The notes under the pieces are model-generated. The model was not told where the DNA came from and did no database searches. It saw nothing but the letters and a program-made list of their open reading frames with translations. 64,000 nt of DNA from NCBI RefSeq assembly GCF_003473485.1, contig NC_053042.1:36298762-36362761 (forward strand). Direction: 5' to 3'. The DNA is from Medicago truncatula (Eukaryota > Streptophyta > Magnoliopsida > Fabales > Fabaceae). Positions 1 to 13,200 of this stretch are shown one piece after another (the first letter of the stretch is position 1; the number at the start of each line of letters is the position of its first letter). Both the position numbers and the translations under genes were made by a program.

Positions 1-494
1 AATATCAAAGAAATAATTCTCACCAGTTGCCAGCATTTTGTGCTTTGGAGTTTAGACAATATTTTGCATTTATATGTCATCGTCCAAGCTCACTTTGCTT
101 CTAGTAAATAAGTTGATGTCAAGATTGAAGTAAACATATGACAAGGGTATGTAGTGATTATGTGGGCTTGTAGAGCTTATTGATCCGTATTGCTCATTAG
201 TTGTCCATGAGTAGATGTCTAGAGCAAAAAGCTCTAGAAGTCTTCTACCATGTCCTTCAATTATGAATATAGAAATAGAAGTTATATATGGCATAACAAG
301 ACAACTACAGCTGACATATCTTCATTATTCTGATAATGATTTTTAGAAATGTTAATAAAAAGTAACCATTTTTTAATTTCATTCCTCACGCTGAAAGATT
401 GCTGCATCGTTTTCATGAACAGATGAAGTACTCTATTTTTCTTGGTTTCTTGATATATAGGAAGCTTACAGTGATGATTTTGCTTCATTTTCAG

Positions 495-3400
495 GGCACA
501 GTTAGTGACATTGCTTCTATAGCAGAAAAGAAAGTCGTACAAAACTTATTTAAGAAGAAGATGTCAGACCTCTTAAAATGTACTCAAAATGCCAACAGAA
601 TAGATGGTTCAGACAGCTCTATGCAGATTGATGCATCAAGTGATGTGTCTCAATCAGTTCTCAGGTGTTGATTATTTTCTATTTCTCTCAATTGTGTCTG
701 ATACTGGAATTATCTTATTTGATTTTTTGGTGTCAGTATTATTTAATAGAATTTCTTTTCATCCCAGGGCGCGGCTTCTTGATTTCGCAGTTTCATTGTT
801 GCCTGGATTAGATACAAAAGATATTGATTTATTATTTCAAGTATTAAAGCCAGCATTGCAGGTTTGTCGGAGATATATAATGCTCCTTGCAAGGAATTTC
901 TGAAATTTTGTTTTCAAATAGAAAAGTTAAGATGGTTATTGCGATCGTTATTTGCAGGATGTTGGTGTCATGCAGAAGAAGGCATACAAAGTTCTCTCGA
1001 TCATACTCAGGGTATTTGTCTTATTTCCTACTATTTGATTTTTCTTACTAATGCAGAAGTTTCAAATTATTTTAATATTTTGGTTAAAATGTTCAATCAC
1101 GGGTGTTGTCATGGTTATGCTTCTTCTATTTGTTTTTATTTATTAGTTTATTCTTCTGCGCTACTTCCATGTTAGAAAAACATTTCTGCTTACTTTTTTC
1201 TCGTTGGATTACTCTTGACAGAGCTCGGATAGTTTTGTTTCATCGAAGCTTGAGGTTCTGCTTGGGCTTATGGTTGAAATTCTTCCTTGCCATTCTTCTG
1301 CCAAACGCCATAGACTTGATTGCCTTTACTTTTTGATACTCCATGTCATGAAGTCCGAGGCAGTCAAAGTTGAGTTCCTTTACTTCTTAACAGTCCAAGA
1401 CTCGAAATCCAAGGTATCCAAAATTGGGTTATTGCATCCATTTTTGTCCCCTTAATGCACACTTTTGTTGTGGTGTATTTGATATGTTCTAAATATTGTC
1501 TTGTCTCATATTATACTTGTACTATTAGCATGAATAATCTGAACTTATGTACTGCCGACAGGATGATTCGATGGCCTGGCCAGAAGTTTTCCTCACTGAG
1601 ATAATACTGGCTCTTAAAGAGGTAATGCAGTGTTAATTGTGGAAACTTAGTTATGCAGTTTTATTTGTCCCTCTCCCTCATAGCATTTATTTTAATAAAT
1701 GAATCAGTGTATTTCTTTTGACTCTGCTCGGTTTTTTCTGGCATCAGTATACTCGTATATTTCTTGGGTATCCAGTATCCACACATTTTTTAGGTTTGGG
1801 GGTGAGTTCTAGGTTGTGAGCCTTCATGAGCCTAACCGGGAACTTCCTGGTCTCTCCACTCCTTGTTGGAAGTAGTGGTGAGCTGTTGCACATACAATAG
1901 CACACTGGGTAATTCAAATAGGCAACCATGTTCACACATTATGAACCTGTTTTTGTTGCTGCCATGTGTAAGACACTAAGATGAATAACATAACTGTTGC
2001 GTGCTACTGGTAACATCCAAAATGATGGTATTCAAGGAGTAAATAAACTCGGGCACTTATGATTCTGTAACGACCATCAAGCGGGTGTTCTCTACATATC
2101 ATGCCGACCCGTACTCTTCTGAGGTTCCAGCAAGCACATATTACTTCAATCACCAAGCACATATCCCCGAGTAAAAGTGATATATCTTTATAGTCGATAA
2201 AAATGCATTACTTTCATTCAACTTTGCTCTGTAATTGTTTTAAGTTTTTAAGTAATAGGATGGGATGGCCATTATTGTGTTTGCTCTGGCAATAAAATAA
2301 ACAGTCACTGATTGTTTTCTATTTGATTTTAGTTATTATGCGGGTATAATGTTCAGAAAGGAATCAAATGATGTTTGTACCAATGTACCTGACATCACTT
2401 TTTGCCCATCTAAATTAACTTCACAAGCTTCCAGAGGTGCTGAATTTTGAAGTTATTTTTACAGGCTAATAAGAAAACCAGGAACAGGGCTTATGACATT
2501 CTGGTCGAAATCGCCCATGCATTTGGAGACGAGGAGAGAGGTGGGAACAGAAATAACCTCTTTCAATTTTTTATCAAGGTAAATTTACAGTTTAATGTCC
2601 GTGCTTTTTCATCTTTATTTTACATATGTACACTTTGCCTTAACCATACCAACAGTAATTTGATTTTGTGCTGTTTTTTGAGCTTAGGTTGCGCGCGGCC
2701 TTGTTGGAAAAACTCCACATATGATAAGTGCAACCGTCAAAGGTTTAGCTCGCTTGGCCTATGAATTCTCTGACCTTGCTTTAACTGCTTTCGATTTGCT
2801 TCCATCTACTTTTGTCCTGCTCGAAAAAAAGAATAGAGAGATAACCAAGGTTTGTTTCATTTTCTATTTTGTTGGTTAAATGCATTGCTTACTGAAGTAA
2901 CATTTCCTTGAGCTATTAATTAAATATTTGTTTTCTCCCCGTAGGCCAATCTTGGTTTATTAAAGGTTTTAGTAGCCAAATCACAAGCAGAAGGATTGCA
3001 AATGCATCTGAAGAGCGTGGTTGAGTGTTTGTTTCAGTGGCAAGATGAAGCCAAAAATCATTTTAAAGCAAAGGTTTCTGTTTTTGTTATGTGATCATTT
3101 TTTAAAGGGAAATAATCATGTGATTTCATTGATTTGTTGAAGATTGTTGTTGTTTTGGAATTCAACCTATTTATTCATATTTTAAATGAGCTGAGATTCA
3201 AATTCTTTTCAGGTCAAACTTCTTTTGGGAATGCTCATCTCGAAGTGTGGATTGGAGGCTGTTAAAGCTGTCCTGCCTGAAGAACATATGAAACTTCTTA
3301 CCAACATACGCAAGGTTAGTTGAACAATATTTTGATGATTCTTTTATGTGAAAGTCTTCACGTAATTTTCAATCCATTGTAAAACAGATCAAGGAGCGGA

Positions 3401-5003
3401 AAGAGAGGAACCGAGGTGCTAAGTCTGAAGAAACTAGGTCTCAGGTTTCAAAGGCAACTACATCCAGGTATTGATCCTGTATTTATTTGCTTTATTCAAA
3501 ATGAAGAGAACTGGTTTTAATTACATAACCCTCTGCGAGATTTTGAATTTATCCACTTACATGTAGTGGCTTTCAAATTTATATGCTAATTTCTTGTATA
3601 TATTGAAGTTTAGTGAACTTCTACGGTTAAAAGTTATCAATATCGATGAAAGAATGGTTTTTAAGTTTGATTCACCGCTAATCTTTTTAAGATATGCACA
3701 GCACAGCCATGTTAACATTACATGCTTGTTGTGGCCAAAAATTGACACACTTTTTCTTCTGAATTTTGCAAGTGACAGAACATATATTAGTCCTATGGTT
3801 AGGGTTAGAACATATATCATGCACTTCTAAAGCCTTAGTCATTCTGTTTTATTTAATATTGTGCTATAATGAATTTGGAAGCTGTATCTTGAGTTGCATT
3901 TGGACAATGTGATGTCTTTTCCAGGAAAAGTAGATGGAACCATACTGATATTTTTTCGGAGTTTGATGGAGACAGCAAAGGTAGTGATGCAGAATACCTG
4001 AACGGCAAGACAATTTCTAGAGGGGGTAAATCTTCCACACATCTCAAATCAGCAGCATCTTCATTCAGGTAAGCTTTTAATTTGTCTGTTCATCTCATGA
4101 ATTTTGCTGTGACACTATGTTATTATTGTAATATACGCGAAGTCTTCATTCTTGGATTTACGTCTGCTTTCTATCTTTTTTTTTTTGGTATTGCATAAAT
4201 TGGCAGTGGTCCTTGATTAGTAATAATCGATCCTGTGATGAGTTATCCAGAACCTACAATAGCATAAAGTGTACTGTAAATCAATTTCAAGTAACATTGT
4301 TGTTACTTGTTCCATCTAGGTCCAAGATGAGACTAAAAAACAATATTCCAGAACCTACAATAGCATAAAGTGTCCTGAAAATCAATTTCAACTAACATTG
4401 TTGTTACTTGTGCCATGTAGGTCCAAGATGAGACTAAAAAACAATATTCCTGAGCACTTGTCTGACGAATCAGATGACGAGCCACTTGATTTGCTTGATC
4501 GGCAGAAAGTAAGGTCTGCTCTTAGATCTGAGAATCTCAAAAGGAAGTCAAGGTCAGACGATGATGAGATGGAGGTAGATTCTGAAGGACGTTTGATTAT
4601 CCGGGAGGAAGGGGAACAGACGGAGGAAAAACCAGCCGATTCAGAATATGATGCTAGGAGTGAGCCTGATAGTCATTTGTCTGCAAGGTCCGGAACTAAA
4701 GCCCAAAAGCGGAGAAGAACAGCAGAGCCTGGTAGGGCTGGTAGGGCTTACACTGGAAAGGAATATGCTAGCAAAAAAGCTGGAGGAGATATTAAGAGGA
4801 AGGATAAGCTTGAACCTTATGCATATTGGCCACTTGATCGGAAAATGATGAGTCGTCGACCACAACATCGGGCTGCTGCAAAAAAAGGTATGGCTACTGT
4901 GGTAAATATGACAAAAAGGCTTGAAGGCAAGAGTGCGTCTGGCGTGCTTTCTATGAAGAGTATGAAACTAAAAAGAACTCAAAAGAAAGGCAGCAAGCAA
5001 TAG
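495..5003 (+). CDS. RRP12: RRP12-like ribosome biogenesis protein, C-terminal half (5' part outside window)
   Basis: RRP12 is a nucleolar/nuclear ARM/HEAT-repeat factor needed for maturation and export of ribosomal subunits. Twelve exons are visible: 495-664, 768-861, 958-1011, 1222-1413, 1562-1621, 2465-2578, 2688-2849, 2945-3073, 3213-3314, 3388-3467, 3925-4068 and 4421-5003. They join in one open frame of 627 residues, equivalent to residue 667 onward of the complete copy at 19658-7287. Every junction is GT..AG and no frame is broken. The last exon encodes the acidic then Lys/Arg-rich tail, with basic clusters such as LKRKSR and QKRRR. Compared with the other copy, exon 4 here has 5 extra codons, exon 5 lacks 2, and the stop comes 3 codons earlier. 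A 101-bp tandem duplication doubles the last acceptor (first copy 4318-4319, second 4419-4420). Bases 1-494 are intron. The N-terminal half and promoter lie off the window, so intactness of the whole gene cannot be judged. Confidence 0.93.
4247..4447 (+). repeat. 101-bp tandem duplication spanning the last splice acceptor of the + RRP12 copy
   Basis: Two units, 4247-4347 and 4348-4447, repeat the end of the last intron and the first bases of the last exon. Each has its own AG acceptor (exon start 4320 or 4421). Splicing to the first acceptor reads into unit 2 and meets a TAA stop at 4366-4368. Only the second acceptor keeps the full tail. The - strand RRP12 copy has a single unit at the matching place (around 7881), so the duplication followed the gene duplication. 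Confidence 0.9.
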
Positions 5004-7286
5004 AAAATGTAGCAGCAGATTGATAGAGCCATGGTTTGCTGTAATTTAGTGTGTATTTATTTGATGATAAAAGAAAGCAGGTTTTTGGGTTTCAGTTTTC
5101 TTATACGGTATACACAAGAGGACTTGTGTTAAAATTTTGAATTAGATGCACCCGGCTTCAAGAGTGCTTATTGTCATAATTGTATTTTTTTTCAAAAAAA
5201 CGAAATATTGTTTAAATTGTACTGTCCAAAACTTTGTATTCTATCTTTGTTTTTTGTGATAAAACTAAAGCAAATTAATATTGAACATTATTTTTGTAAA
5301 ATATCTACGTGGCCGAGTTTTTCAATAGTAGTTAGCTATCCCTACTCGAGTCGATAAAAATTGATTTAGTTTGTAACTCAACTTGAGTTTGGCACTAACA
5401 TATTTTTTTTTTTTTGCTTAAATTCGACTCAATACAATTTTTATTTGTTAGTTTGAAACCCGTAATTCATATGCCAAAATTTAGATACCTGACCTTTTTT
5501 TTTTTTTGTTTTTTATGGTGTGCAAGATTCGAACCTTGGACTTTGCATATATTTTGCATTGTTTATAGAATCTTATAAATTATTTAATGTAAAATTATTT
5601 TTATTTTAATTTGTAATAAATAGATCTTAATTTTAAAAAAATATGAAATTTAATTTGAAACCGGTGACTAGTCAATTTTTTTTTTTTGGTGGTGTTTGGG
5701 ATTCGAACTCCGGACCTTTCTTTCTCCTTCGTTCATCGAGGAGGGGTGGTTTTAGGTCATTTTTTGACTTAGAATCATCCCTCTGCATCTTTTTCCCCTT
5801 TTCTTTCAATCTAAATGAGTGGTTTTCACATCTATCAAGTTTTTCCTTTTGTGTTTTTTGTGATTTCGTCGTTCAAGTGCGGCGTTGTGTTGCTCATCGT
5901 CTTGTGCAACGTTTGATTTCCCGTTTTATCGCGGTGTTTGTTCAGTTCCTATTGAAAGATCTACATCATTCAATTACAAATTCAACCAATGATTTGGACG
6001 TCAACGTTGCAGATTCGAAAGCATGGGTATTTCGGTGACTTAAGTTTTATCATATTATTTATAGGCATTTTGCCGCTGTATGCTATTAACTTGGGTGCTG
6101 TAAGTTTGTTCGCGATTCACCCTTTACGTTTTTAACGGTGTTTGTATTTGATGTACTCTATCGATTTGAATGGATGAATATCGTTTTGTTTTTGTCAAAA
6201 AAAAAAGAGCTAAACTCACGGGGGCCGGTGACTAGTCAATTAATTATGTTGAAGTTGACTTGAGTAAATAAAGTTTTCATTTTCAAAATAAAAATCCGGT
6301 TTGACGTTATAAAATCATCAATTTGTATCTCGACAAAAATTTAGTTTTTATTGTTGGAAAATAAATAATTTGTAAGAGCATCACACTAGTCTTATAAATA
6401 ATTGCTAGAGGAGGAAATAAAACTCCATTATTTTGAAATTTGCTAATCATTATGTAAGAAAATAATTCTCAAATAATTTTTTAGAATTTGCAAGAGGTTT
6501 TTAAATAAGACAGAGGTATTGTATTACACAATAATATAGATACAATTTTTAAATCTAAAAAGAAATGGAAGTTTCCATAGATACATACAAATAACCAAAT
6601 AAGAATCAACAACGACGACGATGATATCCACTCACGAGGTTACACAATCTAGTCTTCAATTACCATCGTCAAAAGTAGCCACCATCAAATTGTCATGAGT
6701 GGAAATCAATCTGATAGGTTTGTTGTACCAAAGATCTGACTCATGGCGGGAGACAGATTGTCAAATGGAGCAAGCCATCCTTAAGGGTAAAATGTAATAT
6801 TGATGCATCTTTTTCATCCCTTCACAACACATTGGGGATTGTTGTTTGTATTATGAATGAATGAGGAGTTTTTGTTTTGGATAAAACAAAATGGCTTCCC
6901 CTATTTGTGATGTATATGTTGGAGAAGCTCTTGGCTTACCTTCAACTCTTGGGTGCATAAATTGAATTTGGTGTCGGTTAATTGAGTTAGATTTCAAGAG
7001 GGTGGTATGATATTACCAAATTTGGTCCTATCATATCCCATTGTAAATCTATCCGTCAGCTAGTTTTCAGATATCGGCGGATAGATCATATTGTATTGAA
7101 TATATTTTAAGTAATGAAATGTTTCTTTCAACAAAAAAGTAATGAAATGTTATAATCCTTTTTGCTTAAAAGAAAAGAAAGAAAGCCGGGGCAAATAATA
7201 TACGACATCACTTGATTAAAAAAATTAACACAAGTGGTCGTGTATAAATACACTAAGTTACAGCAAACCATGGCTCTATCAATCTG
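5004..7286. other. Spacer between convergent RRP12 copies
   Basis: The 3' flanks of both RRP12 copies occupy the two ends, and a short shared stretch containing agccatggtttgctgtaa marks the paired 3' UTRs. Between them lie poly-T runs and a fragment at about 5489-5575 with a tRNA B-box-like ggttcgaatc on the - strand. A compound retroposon fills 5678-6224. From 6242 to about 7215 the DNA is AT-rich, and I recognise no gene in it. Confidence 0.7.
5661..6241 (-). mobile_element. 547-bp compound SINE-like retroposon with 17-bp target duplication
   Basis: The direct repeat ccggtgactagtcaatt occurs at 5661-5677 and 6225-6241 and brackets 5678-6224. Read on the - strand the element starts with a tRNA-like head (gtgagtttagctc) and ends with a B-box-like gttcgaatccc followed by an A-run against the target repeat. 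This is the layout of a retroposed SINE. Its interior is about 500 bp rather than a few tens of bases. It contains a + oriented segment ending in a poly-A run (about 6198-6207), as at a LINE or mRNA 3' end. Confidence 0.7.
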
Positions 7287-10200
7287 CTACATTTTCTTTT
7301 GCCTGCTGCCTTTCTTTTGAGTTTTTTTTTGTTTCATACTCTTCATAGAAAGCATGCCAGAGGCACTCTTGCCTTCAAGCCTTTTTGTCATATTTACCAC
7401 AGTTGCCATACCTTTTTTTGCCGCAGCCCGTTGCTGTGGCCGACGACTCATCATTTTCCGATCAAGTGGCCAATAAGCATAAGGTTCAAGCTTATCCTTC
7501 CTCTTAATATCTCCACCAGCTTTTCTGCTAGCATATTCCTTCCCAGTGTAAGCCCTACCAGCCTTACCAGGCTCTGCTGTTCTTCTCCGCTTCTGGGCTT
7601 TAGTTCCAAACCTTGCAGACAAATGACTATCAGGCTCACTCCTAGCATCATATTCTGAATCGGCTGGTTTTTTCTTCGTTTGTTCCCCTTCTTCCTCACG
7701 GATAATCAAACGTCCTTCAGAATCTACCTCCATCTCATCATCGTCTGACCTTGACTTCCTTTTGAGATTCTCAGATCTAAGAGCAGACCTTACTTTCTGC
7801 CGATCAAGCAAATCAAGTGGCTCGTCATCTGATTCGTCAGACAAGTGCTCAGGAATATTGTTTTTTAGTATCATCTTGGACCTAGATGGAACAAGCAATG
7901 ACATTGTTAGTTGAAATTGATTTTCTCGACACTTTATTCTATAGTAGGTTCTGGATGACTTATCAAGGACCACTGCCAATTTATGCAATACAAAAATAAA
8001 AAGATAGGAAGCAGACATAAATCCAAGAATAATGACTCCATTTATATTAACAATGATTACAGAGTGTACCAACAAAATTCATGTGATGAATAGACAGATT
8101 AAAACCTAAAGCTTTACCCAAATGAAGATGCTGCTGATTTGAGATGCGTGGAAGATTTGCCCCCTCTAAAAATTGCCTTGCCGTTCAGGTATTCTGTATC
8201 ACTACCGGCACTGTCTCCATCAAAATCTGAAAAAATATCCATATGGTTCCTTCTACTTTGCCTGAAAAAGATATCACATTGTTCCAATGCATCTCAAGAT
8301 ACAACTTTAGAATTCAATATAGCACACATATTAACTACAAAAGAATGATGAAGGCTTTAGAAGTGCATGGTTTTAAAAATACAAGACTAACCATAGAACT
8401 AATATATGTCCTGTCACTTTCAAAATTTAGAAGAAAAAAATGACAATTTTTGGGGACAAGTACCAAGCACGTCACTCTAACATGGCTGTGCATGTCTTAC
8501 AACAAAGCTTAGTGGTGAACCAAACTTAAAAACCATTTTAGCATAGCTATTTATTACTTTTAACGGTAGAAGGTCACTAAACCTAATTATACACAAGAAA
8601 TTAGCATATATTTGAATTGAAAGGCCACTACATCTAAGTGCAAGAGGATAAATATTCAAAACCTCAAAGGGTTATGTGATTGAACAGTTTCTCTTCATTT
8701 TGAATAAAGCAAATAGATACAAGATCATTACCTGGATGTAGTTGCTTTTGAAACATGAGACCTACTTTCTTCAGATTTAGCACCTCGGTTCCTCTCTTTC
8801 CGTTCCTTGATCTGTTTTACAAATGGATCGACAATTACACGAAGATTTGAACATAAAACAAAATATGCATTTGGTCCTTGCTAAAAAAAAAAAAATTGAT
8901 TTATACCCTTGAAAGTTTCATTTTTTTTAAAAAAGTTCTTGATGTGTTTTTTTAATCAAAAAATGCCGATGTGGTCAATTTTTGCTGACGTGGCACATGT
9001 AATGTTGCTGAGCTGACCAATTTGTGCAGATGTGGCCCTGATGACAAAAATATGACATGCTAACTTGTAATTTTTTTCATGCTCGTTAGAACTCTTCAAC
9101 TCATACCAAGAATCTTAATCATTCTTTATCTCTAATCCAGAAATTAAAAAACCATCTATCTCTGAGATTGTAATAGTATGCATCTTCCTTCATTTACCTT
9201 ACCATTAGACACACATCACTCCACTATTATTTTGTATGATGAGATGGCAACAAAAATTCATTGGTGAAAACTACGAATCAGAAGAGGATTTTAAAAGTTT
9301 GCAGAAAATGCATGTAACAACAAGAGAGAAGGTCCAGGCAGCACAGCACCACACTTGATGAGAGTAAAGACACCACAAACTTGAGGGTACCTTCCTGATT
9401 TCAGTAAAAACATCACCCACCCGCTTCCTCCTTGTTAATTCCTCCCCCACACGCATCACAGCCTCCATTGTGCTATCCTCATTCCTCGCTATGATACGTG
9501 TGCACTCTCTTTAACCTTCACCCCCCCCCCCAACAGAACATCACACAGCGCCATCGCCGGCCTGATCTTTGCCCTCATCACAACAACTAGTGGTCAGGAA
9601 CTATGATTCCGAGGACAGAGATTCTGACATGCGATAGAGACCGCACAGCGACATTTTGGAGGTCATAGGGTTCAAACTCAGACGAAGGAGAAAAACTAAT
9701 CTAACAACTAATTACTAATATTTGCCATTAAAAAAAAATCCACAAAAGGCTCTCATTTATTCATTTTTGGGGTTCTAGGAGATCAAAGAATGTATGGATG
9801 AAGAAGACTGGGTTAGGTTTTGGAAATGAACAACAAAATGTAGCAATAAATTTGGGTTATTGCAAAACCAACATAGATCTGATATAAAAAATAAGTTCAC
9901 CAATGAGTTGGTTTCAGACTATACGAATGTTAGTGAGATGTTGAGGGGTGGGAGGCGAATTTAGGAGCTGTTGTTGGTGATGTGAATAGAATGTTGTGCA
10001 GGGTTCTGGGTCTAGCTGAAGAAGGTTAAGTTTTTTTTTTTTTGCTTTTTGGGCTTGAAGCTCAACAATGTTCATGAAGATTCAGATTTCTAGTTGATGA
10101 ACCCCTAAATTACTTTTTTACAAATTTGTGTTGATGTTTTTATTATTTGTATTAAAGAAGCTGATTGGGAACGGAAGTGAAACATCAAACCCATAGAATT

Positions 10201-13200
10201 TGTTCTCTTTCAAGTGCCCATCTGGATTTTGATTAATTCGTTCTCTTTCTTCTCCCTTTCAATGTTTTGATGATGGTATGTGATAGCAAGGTGAAATTTA
10301 AATTTTAAAATATGATTTTGACTAATTCGATTGACAATGGTAGTGATTTAGATCTGGAAATTTGTGGGGGTGAATAAGGAGACACTTGGGGTTGAAGATG
10401 AAGACTGATGGACTTTTTATCTTTAATTCATATACTGATTAATTAAATATATTAAAAGAATAATTAAAGGTAATTATTATTTTAATAATAAATAATGCCC
10501 AGTCAGCAATACTTACACAGTCAGCATGTGCCGCATAAGTTTAAATTGGCCAAATCAGCTAAAATTTCACCTTAAGGACTTTCTTAATTATTTTTGAAAA
10601 TTACAGGATATAAATCACATGTTTTTTGCAAGAACCAAAACTCGCAATATTTGCAAGGTCTAAATGCATATTTTAGCCTAAAAGAATTATCAAAATGATT
10701 CAACAAACCTTGTGTATGTTAGACAGAAGTTTCATATGGTCTTCAGGCAGAACAGCTTTAACGGCATCCAATCCACACTTCGTGATAAGCATTCCCAAAA
10801 GAAGTTTGACCTGAAAAGAATTTGGTTCTCACTCGTTCAAAATAAGAATGAATAGCTTGAATTCCAAAACAACAGTCATCCTCAACAAATCAATGAAATC
10901 ACATTGATTCTTTTTCTTTAAGAAACGATCACATAAGAAAACAAAAACCTTTGCTTTAAAATGATTTTTGGCATCATCTTGCCACTTAAACAAACACTCA
11001 ACCACGCTCCTCAGATGCTTTTGCAATCCTTCTGCTTGTGATTTGGCTACTAAAACCTTTAATAAACCAAGATTGGCCTGCAGGGAGAAGACAGATATTT
11101 AATTAAGGGCTCAAGGAAATGTTACTTCAGTAAGCAATGCATTTAACCAGCAAAATAGAAAATGAAACAAACCTTGGTAATCTCTCTATTCTTTTTTTCC
11201 AGCAGGACATATGTGGATGGAAGCAAATCAAAAGCAGTTAAAACAAGATCAGAGAACTCATAAGCCAAGCGAGCTAAACCTTTGATTGTTGCACTTATCA
11301 TATGTGGAGTTTTCCCAACAAGGCCGCGAGCAACCTTAGCTCACAAAACAACACAAATTCAAATTACGGTTGGTATGGGTAATGCACAGATAGTACATTT
11401 TTCTACCAATAAGAGCACAAGATGATATCAAGTGGAACCAAATAAAATAGAAGATGTAAAAAGCATAAATTAAACTGAAAATTTACCGTGATAAAAAATT
11501 GATAGAGGTTATTTCTGTCCCCACCTCTCTCCTCGTCTCCGAGTGCATGGGCAATTTCGACCAGAATTTCATAAGCCCTGTTCCTGGTTTTCTTATTAGC
11601 CTGTAAAGATAACCTCAAAATTTAGCCCCTCTAGAAGCTTGTGAAGTTAATTTAGATGGGCAAAAGTAATGTATATGATTAACATCTCTTGATTCCTTTC
11701 TGAACATTATATCCACATAATGACTAAAATCACAAAGAAAACAATCACAGACTGCTTATTTTATTGCCAGAGCAAACACAATAGTGGCCATCCTATCCTA
11801 TTAAAAACTTAATACAGAGTGAAGTTGAGTGAAAATAATGCATTTTTATTGACTATAAAGATATATTACTTTTACTCAAAAGTGATATGTGCCTGGTGAT
11901 TGTCCGTCATATGTGCATGCTGGAATCTTAGAAGACTATGGGCCAGCTTGATATGTAGAGAACACCCGTCTGATGGTCACTATGAAATCATAGGTGCCCG
12001 AGTTTATTTACTCCTTAAATACCACAATTTTGGATGTTGCCAGTAGCATGCAACAGTTATGTTATGCAACAAAAATAGGTTCATAGTGTGAACATGGTTG
12101 CCTAGTTGCCTTACCCAGTGTGCTATCGTATGTGCAACAACCACTACTTAAAACAATAAATGGACATATCAGGAAATTCCCAGTTAGGATCAGGAAGGCT
12201 CGCAACATAGAACCCACCTCCACACCTAAACATGTGTGGAAATTGGATACCCAAGAAATGTACTGACGCCAGATAAAACCGAGCAGAGCCAAAAGAAATA
12301 TACTGATTCAGTTATTTTAAGAAATGCGACATTGGAAAGGGCAAATAAAACTGCATAACTAAAAATTTCCATAATTAACACTGCATTACCTCCTTAAGAG
12401 CCAGTATTATCTCAGTGACGAAAACTTCTGGCCAGGCCATCGCCATTGACTCATCCTGTCGGCAGTACACAAGTTCAGATTTTTTATGATATACTATAAT
12501 ATGAGACAAATATGGATGCAGTATCCCAACTTTGGATACCTTTGATTTTAATAAGTAAAAGAACTCGTCTTTGAATGCCTCTGACTTCAAGACATGGACT
12601 ATCAAGAAGTAAAGGCAATCAAGTCTATGGCGTTTGGCAGAAGAATGGCAAGGAAGAATTTCAACCATAAGCCCAAGCAGAACTTCAAGCTTCAATGAAA
12701 CAAAACTGTCCGAGCTCTGTCAAGAATGATCCAACGAGAAAACAGTAAGCAGAAATGTTTTTCTAACATGGAAATAGCTCAGAAGGATAAACCAATAAAT
12801 AAAAACCAATGCAAGATAATTTGAAACTTCTGTGTTAATCTGAAAAATCAAATAATATGAAATAGACAAATACCTTGAGCATGATCAAAAGAACTTTGTA
12901 TGCCTTCTTCTGCATGACACCAACATCCTGCAAATAATAATCACAATAACCATCTTAGCATTTCTATTTGAAAAATAAGTTTCCGAAATTCCTTGCAAGG
13001 AGCGCTATATATCTTGGACAAACCTGCAATGCTGGCTTTATTACTTGAAATAATAAATCAATATCTTTCGCATCTAATCCAGGCAATAATGAAGCTGCGA
13101 AATCAAGAAGCCGCGCCCTGGGATGAAAAGAAATTCATTAAATATTACCGACACCCAACAAGCACATAATAGTAAGATGCAGACTGGACTAAAACCTATT

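Larger units (their letters stand above)
1..5150 (+). repeat. Left arm of a large inverted duplication containing RRP12
   Basis: Exons and introns here match, in reverse complement, the - strand RRP12 region from about 13965 down to about 7215. The match already exists at base 1 (intron sequence equals the reverse complement near 13960), so the duplication runs past the window edge. It fades in the 3' flank near 5150. Introns are alignable by eye throughout, and the main length difference is a 1.8 kb insertion in the other arm. Confidence 0.9.

Noticed and set aside
4641-4868. Antisense open frames opposite the last RRP12 exons (both copies)
   Set aside because: They are mirror frames of strongly coding sequence and have no independent support.
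495-5003. The + RRP12 copy as a pseudogene
   Set aside because: All twelve visible exons join in frame with proper splice sites and no stop before 5001. It may be partial, but that cannot be decided inside this window.
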